Shown: positions 23,953-37,151 of the stretch, in pieces
Numbering within the stretch: the first letter of the stretch is position 1
Layout: each line of letters starts with the position of its first letter
From: Pseudoscleropodium purum
Taxonomy: Eukaryota > Streptophyta > Bryopsida > Hypnales > Brachytheciaceae
Direction: 5' to 3'
Length of the DNA stretch: 64,000 nt
Assembly: GCA_963969395.1 (NCBI GenBank)
Contig: OZ017798.1
Span: 4,952,173 to 5,016,172, forward strand
Notes under the pieces: generated by a model
The model's input: only the letters and a program-made list of their open reading frames with translations
What the model was told of the DNA's origin: nothing
The model's database searches: none
Program-made: the position numbers and the translations under genes

Positions 23953-24878
23953 TTAATTCCTAAAAGACCAAGGTCTTAATTCTACCAAAAAAACACTCAA
24001 AACTGCCATTTCTATAGCAAAAAGTAAAAAAAAAAATTTATTGTCTTTTTTTCTACATCTAATCATAGGATCTTACACTCAAATAGTATGAAAATGTGTG
24101 GAAAAAATTTCAGAATTTTTGACTACATAGATTGCAAGATATCTACGCTTAAAGTGAAGAAAAAAAGTTTTTCAGCACATTGCAGGACTAGATTTTTTGA
24201 TTTTTAACATTTTTAACTTAAAATTTTTGCACTACAAGGTTTTGAGATTTAAGTCTTTATAGTTCAAAATTGACTTGGGAGAGTCTAGGAAAAAAAGTAA
24301 AATTCAAAAAACTTAATTTTTATCCTTTAAAAAATTGTTAAATAGAAGTAGATATAAGATAGAAGGAAAATCTAAATTATTAATATCTCTAAAATGGTAT
24401 TAAAATGCACGAATTCTAATGGTGAGATTTTCCTATCAAGAAAATTAAATTATATGAAATTTATTTTTTGAAAAACTATAAAAATTGCATTTAGAAATGA
24501 ATCCTACAAATTATTTTTTCAAGAAGATGCTCTAATTCTCCAAAAAACAAGATTGTCCATAATTTTCTCATAACAAATCCAAATGGAATGAATCAAATTT
24601 TTACATTTAAACAAAAATATAATCTACAAGAAAAAAAATTTATTTAAATTTAAATTTAAAACAAAAAAATTTGTTGCCCTTATCCCTTATTTTGACCTTG
24701 TTTGGGCATAACTTTTGTACTCGGGCACTGATTGAAAAAAAATTATATTTTCACAAAGCTAATCAAGTTTTCTATCTTCAAAAAAAGTTTCAAAAAATCA
24801 AGAAAAAATTTCAGCCTATAGGTACTTGCTTGAAATCCCATTTGTCCTCCAAACAAACAATGGTCTTAAGGGGACTAA
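23953..24878 (-). mobile_element. TTAA-flanked TIR element, 0.93 kb, inverted copy
   Basis: The ends are TTAA-TTCCTAAAAGACCA and TGGTCTTAAGGGG-ACTAA. Read on the minus strand, its interior matches 28600-28990 (TTATGAGAAAATTATGGACA, then ATATTTTTGT) and the 3' part matches the other copies (AAACTGCCATTTCTA is the complement of the family's AGAAATGGCAGTTTT). No coding capacity. Confidence 0.6.
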
Positions 24879-27800
24879 GGAATTGGAAATTGGAAATTGT
24901 AGATTCTAGAACTTTAAATTAATTTGAGAGGATACAAGAACTTCCAAAGGAGAATGAAAGATCAACAATGTTTGTAGGTTAATTTGATTTATATATGTAA
25001 ACCAAGTTATTCTATCTTTCTATAATTAGAAAATCAACAAAATATGATTTGGAATCAACTCACCAAAGTCCAAATCACATTAAAATATTTAATTTTACAA
25101 ATTTTTCAAAAATTTCAAATTGGGTTAAAAACTAGACTTGGTAAGATTTATTTCATTTATTGGGTTCAAATTCAAAAAAGATCATTGTTATGGCTAAAAT
25201 TCACATGAAGATCAAAGAGCTAAAAATGGCCAAAATTTAGTTCAAGATTATGTGTATTAAGCATGTTTACATGTGGAAAAATCAACAAGATAACTATGAA
25301 GAGGTTTCCAATAGCATTCGTTACAAATGAGTTCAAGCAACTCCTTCAAAATGGATGAAATTTTTTTTTTTCATCTTGTGTGGATCGTAGTTGTTATCTA
25401 CATGAGATAAATTGACCATGTGGGCAACTCAAATCAAATATAATTAATCCATCAACATATTATATAGTATTTTAAAGGTTGCATTGGAGCATAAAAAGTA
25501 CAGTATCATTTTTGTTAAAACTAGATCAATATAGTATCATTTTAGAATACACTAATTTAAATATTATACAAGTAATATTAATTTGATAAATAAGTTCCAC
25601 AAGCATGAATTGGATGAATCGATAGGATTTAGACACTAAAGAAAAATTTGATGATGGCACTAGTAGCAAGTTGGTAGTAGATTGCGAACATCAAAATAAA
25701 AAAAGATGATAAATGAAAAGCAACAAGTCAACAAAAGTGCAAACTTGTTGATTGTAAAAATATGCCAATTTTTTATAGTTGTGTAAACTCTATTGTAGTT
25801 CTTCAATAATTATTAATTTTTTTGCATAAATTCAAGTGATATCCCATCAACATTAGTAATTACTATTAATGCAAAATAATAGAATATTTTATATTTTTTT
25901 CGTACAAATTTCATGAAAAATGTAAGATTCAAGATGGTTTACTATTGCTTTATATAATTTTTACTGGATAGTGTTCAAGGAATTATTGACAACCTTTCAA
26001 TTCAAGATAGAACATTGTTGTCCTTTTGATCAAGCAATTGAGGAGTTGTCAATAATATCATGACCATGAAGAAGGATTCAAAGTTTGAATACATATACAA
26101 AAGTATATTCTTTGTCCAAAAGAAGGAAAAAGTCTACTTATTCAAATTAATGATGGGGGACTGGCAAATAATGTAGACCTAGTGAGACACCCTTAACCAA
26201 ATAGGAATCTTGAAAATATGTGGTTGATGTTCAACCATTTGAGGCACATGAGGGATTGGACCACCATAACATGCTACATATATGGCTAAAGTTACAAGAT
26301 CATGACTATTTTAAGATGTAATATGCAATCAAAATATAGAAATCCAAGTGCAATCTTGGAGGTACCTGAATGTTGTTATGATTTGTTGGGCAATGGACCA
26401 ATTTCAAAGACTTCATGTTGGGCAATGCAATGGTCAATTTAAATATTATTTGTATTATTTACAGCACTAGCCATATCAAGGATAAAGTGGTGAATTGTGA
26501 AAGGATGTGCTTGTTGTATTGGAGTAGTTCACTACAAAAGCATACCCAATCAAAGCACATTAAGGAAGATTTGCACCAACAACATACTTGATTGTGCAAA
26601 GAGTAGAAGGATTAAAAAACTATGGAGGAGGAAGAAACATGCAATTTGTTCACAATGACTTTTATAAGGAGTTGGGATAGAAGAAGCACTTCATCACTTG
26701 GACCACTAGTTGGCATTTTGTCATTTATGTTACAAGCAATTAGGCAACTTCATGCAAAATAATTGCACACCATAAACCATTCTTTCCTTCTTCTTAAAAA
26801 AATTTCTAAATATAGCTTAATTTATACTTCATGCATCCCAAAATGATCTTCCTATTTCCATCTATTGTATGTTTCAAATTGATCTTTATGTTGTGATATT
26901 GAAGAAAAGGTCCACAAATAGAATTCTTAACACTTTCTTTAGAATTGTTTTGTCAAAAGTGAGACATTTGTACAATTTAGTTGACAAACTCAAGACAAGA
27001 ATAATAAACTATGGTTTCACCAATACTTGCATAGAAGCACTTGTCATGAAATATGCAAAAGACTCAACATTCTTATTGAAAAATAGAATGAATTGATCGA
27101 ATAGTCTCAAATAAAGATGCTCAAATGGTTTGCTCAATATAAAGATGCTCATTTGTTTAATATCCAAATTGGGATGGTTAGATGATTTTTTTTAAATTAT
27201 CTCACTTCATTTACTTTGTAGTAATATGAGAAAGTCTTGCAAATTTGGAAGCACATACACAACACATACTAATATGAGAAAGTGCATGAACAACATAACA
27301 ACAACATTAGCAACACAAGAACTTTACCAAACTAGTAAAATGACTAACCACTGGTGTTCTTCAAAATAGCCAAAAAATCCCATTTTTCAATGCTCCACAA
27401 CTACAATTTGAAAACTAATTCAAAATTCAAATTTTCAAGACAATACAAATGCATCAAATTCCACTTATGGTTCAAAATAAGTTTAAATATTGTGATTTTC
27501 AACCTTAATCAGGAACATTTTGCAAAACATTAAGATCATTTTGGAATAGAGGGAGTAATTTTTATTTAAAGAAAATTAGAATTCAATAGCATTCATAAGA
27601 TGGAAAATCAAAATTGAAGTAGGTACTCCAAAATCCAATGAAGGTTCGTGGGGAACCTACTTCAATATTGGTTTTAAAGGAAAAATATATTATTTATTTT
27701 GAAGCAAGAAGGCATATAATGTTGACATTGCAAGTCTTTGAAACAAACTAAAGTCATGATGCAGAATATTTTTGGAGAATTTAGGTTTGGAGAAAATGGC

Positions 27801-28599
27801 AAACATGCTTTTTTGTACCTTGCCAAAAAATTGTTTACAACAAGTAGCTATAGATGTCTAAAAATTGGGGGAACAATCTATTTTGTGCTATATGCAACAA
27901 TAGTATCTACATGTGAATGCTAATAATGAACTATTAGGCATAAATGAAAAGGCCATACTTGTGAATTTGCTCCATCTAAAGGAGAGTTGAAGTTGTTGGC
28001 TGCTAGATGAAGTAGAGATCCAAAAAAAATTAGAAAGGTACTCAATCACTTGTCTAGGGTTGAGATGTTGAGACTTACATTTTTCATTCAAAAAGGAAGA
28101 GGTCTTTGGAAGCACCAAAAGAAAATTGGATCTATCCATTGGCTCCAAGAGAGACTTACATTGCCTAGATAAGGTCAACTCTTCTTAGTGTCATATTCTT
28201 AGTCCATGATAGTAGAAGTAGAGTCTTTAAAGGTATGGATATGAATACTAATACCAATATAAATACAAATACAGCCTAAGATATATCCCATACTGATTGT
28301 AACAACAAAGTATAAATAAAATTATAAGTATTGGGTTTGGGGGTGAATTAAATGAATTTTATCAAACCATATTAAAAACTAAGGGGGTGAGGGGTTGCTG
28401 GGGGGTAACAAAATAAATTTAATTTATAAAATAAACTTTTGTCAAAATAAATAAATATCTCACTATCCACTCAAAAGATAGGATCCATTACAAGGATTAA
28501 TCACAAATTCAATAGCAAATGTCAAGCTCAACAAAAGATCAACATTAAATGTACTACAAAAATTGCATAGGGACCCAAGGAAAGATTGACTCTAAAGTA
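24879..28599. other. AT-rich desert
   Basis: No gene recognised. It contains the mariner-like element at 26827-27555. Other short open frames are not supported by family resemblance. Confidence 0.5.
26827..27555. mobile_element. Tc1/mariner-type (Stowaway-like) element, 0.73 kb
   Basis: The right end, read inward, is CTCCCTCTATTCCAAAATGA, a classic plant mariner/Stowaway end. The left end is CTTCATGCATCCCAAAATGA; the two match at about 18 of 24 positions. TA lies directly outside both ends (26825-26826 and 27556-27557), as expected for the TA target duplication. The interior has a 75-codon open frame with no recognisable transposase motif, so it is probably non-autonomous. Confidence 0.65.
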
Positions 28600-29157
28600 T
28601 TAACCTCTGAAGGACCATTGTCCCTTCAGAAGACAAATGGGATTTCGGGCAGGTACATATGGGCTGAAATTTTTTCTTAATTTTTTACTTCTTTTTTTAA
28701 AGATAGAAAAATTGATTAACTTTGTGAGAATATAACTTTTTTTCTATTGATGCCTGGGAACAAAAATTATGCCCAAATAAGCTCAAATTAAGGAACAAGG
28801 ACAACAAAAAAATTTCAAAAATTTTAATTTTAATTTTTAAATTTTTTTTCTCATTGATTATATTTTTGTCTACATCTAAAACTTTGATGCATTTCATTTA
28901 GATTTGTTATGAGAAAGTTATAGACAATCTATTTTGGGAGCAATTAGAAAAATAGTAATTTTTAGTTATAGACAATCCATTTTTAGTATATAAATATTGC
29001 TAAATAAATTTACTAATAAATATTTAAATTGGGGTATAAATAAATATATACTAAAATTTAATTGGGTGGAATATATATTTATTTATTTATTTTGCTATAG
29101 AAATGGCAATTTTGAGTGGCTTTTTACATAAGAAGGCCTTGGTCTTTTAGGGGTCCT
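28600..29157 (+). mobile_element. TTAA-family TIR element, internally deleted copy (0.56 kb)
   Basis: The left end is TTAA-CCTCTGAAGGACCA. The right end is GGTCTTTTAGGGG followed by TCCT, where TTAA would be expected. The first 390 bp match other copies, then the sequence jumps to the family's 3' phrase (AATGGCAATTTTGAGTGGC), so the middle is missing. Confidence 0.6.
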
Positions 29158-30107
29158 TTGTTGGAGAAAAGAAGATTATGGTAGCAACAAGGAGGTGTTT
29201 GTAAACTTTTGGTTTTGTCCAGATGATATTAAATGGTGTGTCAAAAGAACTAAAGATAAATGGATCATTGATTCATCAAAACTTCAAAAAGTAGGATATA
29301 TTATATAAGGGACAATTTAGATTGAGAGTTGATGTGATATGCAATGGCATGTGGGATTTCATCTACAAAATTGATGTGCAATATTGCCTTGGTTTCTCTC
29401 TACAATGTTGAAGATATTTGACACCATTCCATATGATCAATGACCACCACCCAATCTAGAAATATATCCATTATGAAAATAACAAAACTATTTTTCAAAT
29501 TGAAATTGCACCAACAATAGAACAATAAAATAATTAGGAGAGTGCAAGCAACATCAATGGAACAATTTGGAAAGTTACTGAGCTTCCTTTCTTGAGACTT
29601 GGTGCAATAGTGTCTCTTAAAATTGGGTCGAAGCATGAAGCAATCGGGTTGAACTTGCTCTCTATACTACCAATGATGCATTGAAGATTGAAGCTTTTGT
29701 GACCATATTTATGACTTAGAAAACCTCAAAGTAGGTCACCTTCCTAAGAAGAACAAGTTTGCAATAAAGTAATGAACTCAAACAAAGTACAGAGGGGAGG
29801 GAATCATATGCGTCAATGGGTAAAACATCTTTTGGAATTGATCATCATTGAAGGATAAATTTTCTTTCTAAACAAATGTCATCTTCATTTGTAATAGTTT
29901 CTTCACAATTTTACACAAAAACATTTAAAAAGGTGATTATTGCAAAGTCATAATAACATTATTTCAATTTCCATCTCAACGAGGGCATTCTGATAAATTT
30001 ATTCAAAAAAAATCTTTGATTTTCTATTCTTCATGATGGATTGATATTTGTTCAAATTCTTCTTATTCATTCTATTTCTATTAGCAACATAATCCCCCAA
30101 ATCCCAC
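29158..30107. other. AT-rich intergenic
   Basis: Nothing recognisable beyond low-complexity A/T-rich sequence. A 78-codon minus-strand open frame at 29400-29636 resembles no family. Confidence 0.5.
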
Positions 30108-30971
30108 TATACCCTTAGAAGACAATCAAAGGTTTAGTTTGGTTCCTATGATCTCAATTTTTGGCATACTTTTTTATTTAAAAAAAAAAAAAAATACAAA
30201 ATCTTTTTTGAAATGTAATTATTATTGAAATTGATGCCTAAGAATAAAAATTATGCTAAATGAAGCTCAAAATAGTTGAGCTCAAGTAAAAAAAATTATA
30301 AAAATTATAAATAAGTTAATTTTTCTAGATTACATGTTTGTTTATATATGAAAAAATTGATTGATTTCATTTAGATTAGTATTGTAAAAGTTATCGAGCT
30401 TCTTGTTTTGTGGGCAATCATTGCATCTTTTTGAGAAAATATCACATTGGATCCATTTTAAAACTCAATTTAGGGAAGAAACATTGCTTTAGTTTTAGTT
30501 TTTTAACATAGTCTTACCAATGAGACTTAGTGTTCTTCAAATTCATCTTAAAACTATTACCCATATAGTTTTTCCTTCAATCTAATACCTATTTCCACTT
30601 AACAATTATTTGATGAACGAAATCATTTTTTTCTTCTGAAATTTTATATTTTTAAACTCTTAGCTCAATTCTTTGACATAAAAAAAAATTATTCAAATTT
30701 TGTAGTATAGAAATTTTAAGTTAAGAGGATTTGAAGTTTTATAATCTAATGTGGCAAGGTGCAAATAAACTTGTTTTTTACTTTCAATGCAAAATATATA
30801 GAATCAACCTAATCAAATGATCTTCTATACATTTTTATATGAGTCATGTAGAAGATCCTACAACTAGATATGGAAAAAAAAAAAATGTTTAGAAATTGTA
30901 CTCTTTACACTAGAAATAACAGTTTTGAGTGTTATTGACAAAAAAGATGTACTTGGGACTTTAAGAATTAA
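30108..30971 (+). mobile_element. TTAA-family TIR element, 0.86 kb copy
   Basis: The left end is CTATA-CCCTTAGAAGACAA (the TTAA is not preserved). The right end is TTGGGACTTTAAGAA-TTAA. The internal order is the same as in 33046-33949, including GTTTTTCCTTCAA, TCCACTTAA and the 3' phrase AACAGTTTTGAGTG. Confidence 0.6.
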
Positions 30972-33045
30972 AGAAATGGAAGTATTTCTATCCAAAATTC
31001 ATTATTAGTTGATTATTTGAAATTTTCACAGAATTTTTTTGAATATTTATAACATTTCATGATAATTTATACACTATAACATTTTGAACTACAAATTTAA
31101 ACCTTGAGTTAGGTGTCACTAGTAGTCTAGAGAGCAAAGGAGCTCTATTGTATTCTTTTTGTATATCGACAAATATAGGGTCTACGTTGTAAATTAAATT
31201 CAAATGAATGTGCATGATTTTCAAAATGGAATTTGAAGCTACCAAAAAATTTAAACCTCCATTATTTTTATTTGTGTCTTTTGATGTATTATGAATTTGG
31301 ATTTGTCGCTACAAATATTTTTGTGCCATTTGGTATTTGGAGTATCTTGCTTCAATATAAGATTTGCATATTTTTTATCCACCATTTCTAATTGGGTGCA
31401 AATTAATTTTATATTTCCTTTGATCCACTATAAAATTGCATTAATTGTCCTAAGATACAAAATTTGTGAATAAATCATTAAAATAAATCATTAAACTAAA
31501 CCTAAGATAATATAAACATTTTCAGATGTTATCTAGAGCACATTTCTCCATTTGGATCACTTGCTTGTCTTTAATTTGCATTACATGTGACCAACAATTA
31601 AAGGTTTTGAATTTTGGAGATGGACATCTATTATATACCTTAGATGATCTATCAAGTGCGTATGCTTAAGTTATAAAATCTAATTTTGTACACGCTCTTT
31701 GCATTTATGTATGCCATATATGTTGCTTTCTATATCTTCAAATGTTGATATGAGTAGTTTTATTGATATCAACATGTATACAAAATTACATTATTAAAGG
31801 AATGTTCACCTATTTTCCCAAACCAATTTTGGCAATGACTCATTCTAATGCGTTTGAGAACATATTGAAAATTTCAATTCCAAAGTTTGAAACCTTCAAT
31901 TGGTTGTCATGGGTAGCATGGAAAGACTAGTTGAGCCCTCAAATAGCAATTGAATGATTGAGAAGCTTTGAAAGGGCTCAATTCTTTGGAGATCAAGCAT
32001 GTTCCATAAAGTGCACTTACTTTCTTTTCTTATTTTTCCATTAACATATTCATATCTAATAAAAAATGTACCTAAAAATTATACCTAAAATTCCTTGTTC
32101 TTAGCCAAATAAACATTGCATGTATATGGAACAAATCAATGAATGGAACTAAATTAATATCTCATGTTTAAACAAGCAAAACAAGAAATGTGACAAATTT
32201 TATTTTTATTAAGCATCTCACAGTACTACAAGAACAATTATATGGAACAATAGTTTTTGATATAATTTTTTATTCTAATATTACAAATTAAAACTATTTA
32301 TTATAATAAAAAATTAGGATATTCTAATATTGAAAAATTCTTATTTTAACTTAAGCATATAAAATATTGAAAACACTAATTTTTAATTTAATTTTATATA
32401 TTTTTCATATTTAATAAATAAAAATAAATCCATCACATTCAAATTAATGGTCAATGGCAATTTTGAAATTAAAAAGTGATCATTATTAATTTAAAAAAAC
32501 TCCTTAAATTATTATTAAAAAAAGAAATTTATGTCAATTTATGAAGCCAATTTGCACTTTGTACAGAACATTCAATTCAGCAATGTGATTATAAAAAATG
32601 GCCCAATACTCCCAACATTACCCCAGTGCATCCCAATGCTAGCCCAATGCATCCCAATGCTCCCAACATTAGTCCCACTACATTTGGAGCTTTCAAAATA
32701 AATACAAGAGCAACTCGGAGGAAATTTCTTAAAATTTATCTAAAAAAATAATCTTAGTAGACGGTGGAGATTTGTACAATCCAATGGTGGAGTCCAATCC
32801 AACCCCAATCCGGCCCTAGATGGGAATTCAGGCCACCCACAACCTTGGCTTGATTGCTTCCTTGGGGCTGGAAGGTTTGGTGCCAAAACCATGCCACCTA
32901 AGGCAACACATAGGATGAGTGGTAGTTCCATCCGGCCCCAAGTATAAATGCCTTGAGCCGGATTTGGAGAAATGGAGTCATCCTATTGGTTCAAACTTGG
33001 AGAGTTCCGCCCATCCCTCCTCCAGACCCCTGTTTAAACCCCCCT
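30972..33045. other. AT-rich intergenic ending in a short GC-richer patch
   Basis: No gene seen. At 32600-32680 the phrase CCCAATGC(A/T)CCCAA recurs. At 32755-33045 the composition turns GC-richer without any recognisable coding frame. Confidence 0.5.
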
Positions 33046-33949
33046 TTAACCTCTAAAGGACCATCTATCCTCTCAAGAGACTAATGGAAGTTTGAATAAG
33101 TTCCTATGGTTTTTTGGTCCTTTGAATTTTTTTGAAGTAAAAAAACAAATTAACTTTCTAGGGATATAATTTTTATTTCAATCAATTGGTGCCTAGGAGC
33201 CAAAGATATGCAACTTATGCCATAATAAACTTTGTTTTGAGCTCAGTGGATAAAAAAATAACCATTTTTTTTAAATGGTAAAAAATGATTTTTCTTGGAT
33301 TATATTTTTGTCTATATGAACAAATTGTATTCATTCTATTTGGATAAGTGATGTGAAAGTTATGGAGCATCTTGGTTTGTAGGCAATTGCAAAAACTTCT
33401 TGAGAAAAAAACATGTAGGATTTGTTTATTAATTCAATTTTTATAATTTTTCAAAACAAAAGGTCCATAAATTTTTGTTTGCTTGCTAAAATAATGTCAT
33501 GTACCATTGGGATTAGTGTGTTTCAATTTTATCTTAAAGCTATTAACGATTTAGTTTTTCCTTCAACTTCAAATTCATTTCCACTTAATAATTTTTTAAC
33601 AAATGAAAATGAAGTCTATTTTAATTTATTTTTCTAGAATCTGAACTCAGTCTTTCAAAATAAAAATAAATAAAAATGTGTAGTGCAAAAATTTTATGTT
33701 AAGAAGATTCAAGTCTTATTTTCTAGTCACACAAGGTGCAAAAAATTTGTTTTTTTACTTTAAACACAAATATCTTGCAATCTAAATGATGGAAGTTTCT
33801 TCCACACATTTACATACTAGTCTAGTGCAAGATCCTGTAGATAGATATTAAAAAACAATTTTCAAGACGTTTTGCTCTTTGCAATAGATATGATAGTTTT
33901 GAGTGTTTTTTGACAAATGAAAGGCCTCAAGTGGTCCTTTGGGAGTTAA
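33046..33949 (+). mobile_element. TTAA-flanked TIR element, best-preserved ends (0.90 kb)
   Basis: TTAA at 33046-33049 is followed by CCTCTAAAGGACCA. The other end is TGGTCCTTTGGGAG followed by TTAA at 33946-33949. The inverted ends match at 12 of 14 positions. The interior has no open frame of note. It is collinear with copies at 30108 and 54229. A CC-starting end next to a TTAA target site is the pattern of piggyBac-type elements; no transposase is seen, so the class is an inference. Confidence 0.65.
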
Positions 33950-35332
33950 CAACGTCTTTTGAGAATCTACAAAAATAAACTGTATAAAGTTCCAAAGAAT
34001 CCTAGATATGTCCTAAATGTTGTTCTATTTTCATACAAATTGTATGCTATGGTATATGGAATTGTACCATAATATGATGATGCAATTAAATACAATCACT
34101 AAAAGAAACCTATGTTTTAAGTTAGTTTATATAATTTTTAAAAACAGATTTTAGGTGATGTCAAATGCAACAAATCTATATTTTTATATATACAAAATAC
34201 AATATATTGATAGTACCGAAATACAATACATAGATGTGTGAGCAATGACTTGAAGCTTAAAAGGGTCCATTAGATCGTATATATTTAAACTCAGGATAAT
34301 AAAATCAAGTTTGAGAAATCAAATGAATAGTAATAACTTCAATCTCCAATATATATCATTGATACTTTTGCCTCTTGCTAATGACATATTACACAATTCT
34401 CTTTAAAGTGTCTTCAATGAAAATTATTCAAATAAAGTGCAATTTTCAAAACATTCATCATCCACAAGGGGGCGATTGAGCAAATACGAGTTTAGGGATA
34501 ATATGTTAATACCTTCAAAGGCAATCTTTTTGAAAGTGTGAGTAGATCCAATTGTCTTCATCAAGATATAGAAGGAAAAAAACTCTATAACTTTTGGCAT
34601 GTTGGCTTGAATTTCCTATAGGCTCTCAACATCCATTAAATAGATGGTGATTGTTGTAAAAAAGAAACTTCATGTACAATATATTTTCATCAAGAAATCT
34701 TTATAAAAAATCATATGATATGTCAATGAAAAGAAGAAAAATGCTCTACATGAGTCAACAATGTCAATTTGTTGCAAGAGTTTCAATTAATTATTAAAAA
34801 AAATCAAAAGTAATCTTAGTAACTTTATATTGAATAAATAATATTGTTAACTCAACTCTAAAGAATCAAAGAGAGCATAGCTCTAGTTTTCTTGACTAGC
34901 TCTTGTAACTAACATAATTCCTCATTTGTGTAGAATAGTTTTAATGATCTCCACTGTTGATACAAAGAAGACTTATATAGCTTTATATGAAGCAACAGCC
35001 CCAAGTACCTTGTCCATTTTCCAAAAATTCACCAAAAAATATAGAATCAACCATTTTATGATCGGATTGCACGAACAAATTAAATGAAACAAATCATCCA
35101 TGGGTTCTTTGTTCACAGACTATCATTGAGGTTCACATTTTGAATTTTTTGCAAATGTAGTTGTAAAAGCCATTTGGTGGCTTGCTACATGTAGTATTTT
35201 AGGGATTATCTAGCCTAAATTATTTCCTTTTAGAGATTGAGATAATCCTCCCAAGATCCTCAAAGTGAATTCAATTTAACTTATAGATAGTCACTAGATG
35301 GCTAGAGAGAAATATGAATTACATTAAAGATT
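33950..35332. other. AT-rich intergenic
   Basis: No gene or structured repeat recognised. Confidence 0.5.
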
Positions 35333-36410
35333 AGAGAGTCAGTGGATTGGAAAGTTGCAATGCAACATTAGGAAAAATCTGAACCCTAAGGAGTGTTGTT
35401 AAGCTTTCATATTTTGGTCCCCTGCGGTGCAATTATAGAAAATAAATATATAATATATATATAATTAAAAAATAATAAAATCTAACATGGCATAATGTGG
35501 CATTAATAGTGCCACATCAAATGCTTTCTTTAAAAAAAATTTTTTTTTTTTTTTTATTTCTTCTTTAATTGCACCAAGGGGGGATGTCAAAACTCGTAGA
35601 CTTCTTGAAGGCTAACTTTTTTCTTAATGGAGGCTCCCACTTTTGGAGGGAGCCAAAGGGATGACAAAATAATAGCTAACCATAGAAGTAGACAACTAAA
35701 GAAAAGTAAATTCTTTGCAAGTTGTGGATGGATGTGGACAACTCCTTCTAACATATAGTATTCAATAACTCTATCTATATTGTGCATCAATTCACATATT
35801 AAAGAGAGTCAATGGATTGGGAAGTTGCAATGTGGAAACTCCTACTTTTTAGGGGATTAAAGGGACAACAAAACAACTACGGCCACAAAGAAGACAGAAG
35901 AAGCAAATTCTTAACAAATTGAGGATGGATGTGGACAACTCCCTTAACCACACAATATTCAATAGCTGTATTTGTATTGTGCATCAACTCAAAGATTAGG
36001 GAGAGTCAATGGATTGGGAAGTTGCAATGTGGGAACTCCCACTTTCTAGGGATTAAAGGGATGACAAAACAATTGCAACAACGAAAGAAGACAATTAAAA
36101 GAAGCACATTCTTTGCAAATTGAGGATGGATGTGGACAACTCCCTTAACTGCACAATATCCCAAAACTCTATTTGTATTGTGCATCAATTTGGAATTTGG
36201 AGATCAGAGAGAGTCAATGTATTCGGAAGTTGCAATGTGTGAGCTCCCACTTTCTTAAGGAGTACAGGGACGCCAAACAACAGCAACCACAAAGGAAGAC
36301 AAGCCGAGAATCAAATTCTTCAGCGAATTGTGCACAGCTCCCTCAACCGTATCGTACAATACTGTATCCTATAGCTCTGTCTGTATTGTATTGTATACAG
36401 TACCCCCAGA
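35333..36410 (+). repeat. Tandem array of about 200-bp units, four copies
   Basis: Unit starts (AGAGAGTCAATGGATTGG) lie near 35333, 35803, 35999 and 36208. Each unit carries AAGTTGCAATG, then CTCCCACTTT, then GGATGGATGTGGACAACTCC and ATTGTGCATCAA. The first unit is about 470 bp long because a MITE-like element sits inside it (35412-35595). The last unit is the most diverged. Confidence 0.85.
35412..35595. mobile_element. MITE-like element, copy B, inserted in the tandem array
   Basis: The ends GGTGCAATTA (35426-35435) and TAATTGCACC (35566-35575) lie next to C- and G-runs. An internal palindrome is built on ATGTGGCA / TGCCACAT. Same family as 13895-14075. Its position inside the first array unit shows that it inserted after the array had formed. 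Confidence 0.7.
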
Positions 36411-37060
36411 TGTCTCCCTCGTCTTGCCCAGTACTGTACTGTACTGTACAATACAATCCAGTCCAGTAGAACTACACTGGAAGGGGACAATTCCTTAATT
36501 AGTAGTCCTGTCCTGTCCTCCTGTCCCTTTTTGTCTCTGTGGAAATAATAGCTCGATGGACAACTGCAGAAGCGAAAGACGGCGCGGCTTTATTCCAGCC
36601 TTCCTTCAACAAAACGATGCTTTGTAATTTTAGGGCTCCTTAACTGAACTTACTGGCTGCCTGCTTTCAAACTTGCCAAAAGCCCTGCTGCTGAGTAAGC
36701 GAGGTCGAGGCTTGGCTTGGCTTGCCTTGCCTTTTGCTTTTTCCCTTCCCTGGTGCCGGTAGTAGCTGGCCATCATTATTCCGTTCCGCCCACAGTAGAC
36801 AGCGCGGCATGCTTCCGTCAGATATAGTTACCGGTGAGTGCACTCCAGAATTCCAGAATTTCAGGACTCCAGGACTCCAGGATTCCAGGATTCCGGATTC
36901 TGCAGACAGCAGACAGTCCAAGAATCGACAGAGAATGTTGAGCGTTGTTGCCTGGGAAGGAAAAGGGAAGGGAAGGGAAGGGAAGGGAACGTCTGTTAAC
37001 TTCATAAGTTCAACTCTATACTGTACACACGCACGCCGGTTTGTAAGTTAACTTCGACAT
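36340..37060. repeat. GC-richer patch of micro- and minisatellites
   Basis: It contains CTGTACTGTACTGTAC runs (36430-36450), TTCCAGGATTCCAGGAT-type minisatellite units (36845-36900) and AAGGG repeats (36960-36990). Overlapping open frames on both strands come from this repetitiveness and are not genes. Confidence 0.75.
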
Positions 37061-37151
37061 GAGGCGAGCGTTAGCGGAGGCTCGACTCCCAGTGGAATTC
37101 AAGCTCTTCAAATTTTTCTGGAAATTGAAACCTGGATGGGGGAGACTGACT

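Noticed and set aside
36667..37051. Overlapping open frames on both strands
   Set aside because: They come from AAGGG and CCAGGATT repeats; no family resemblance.
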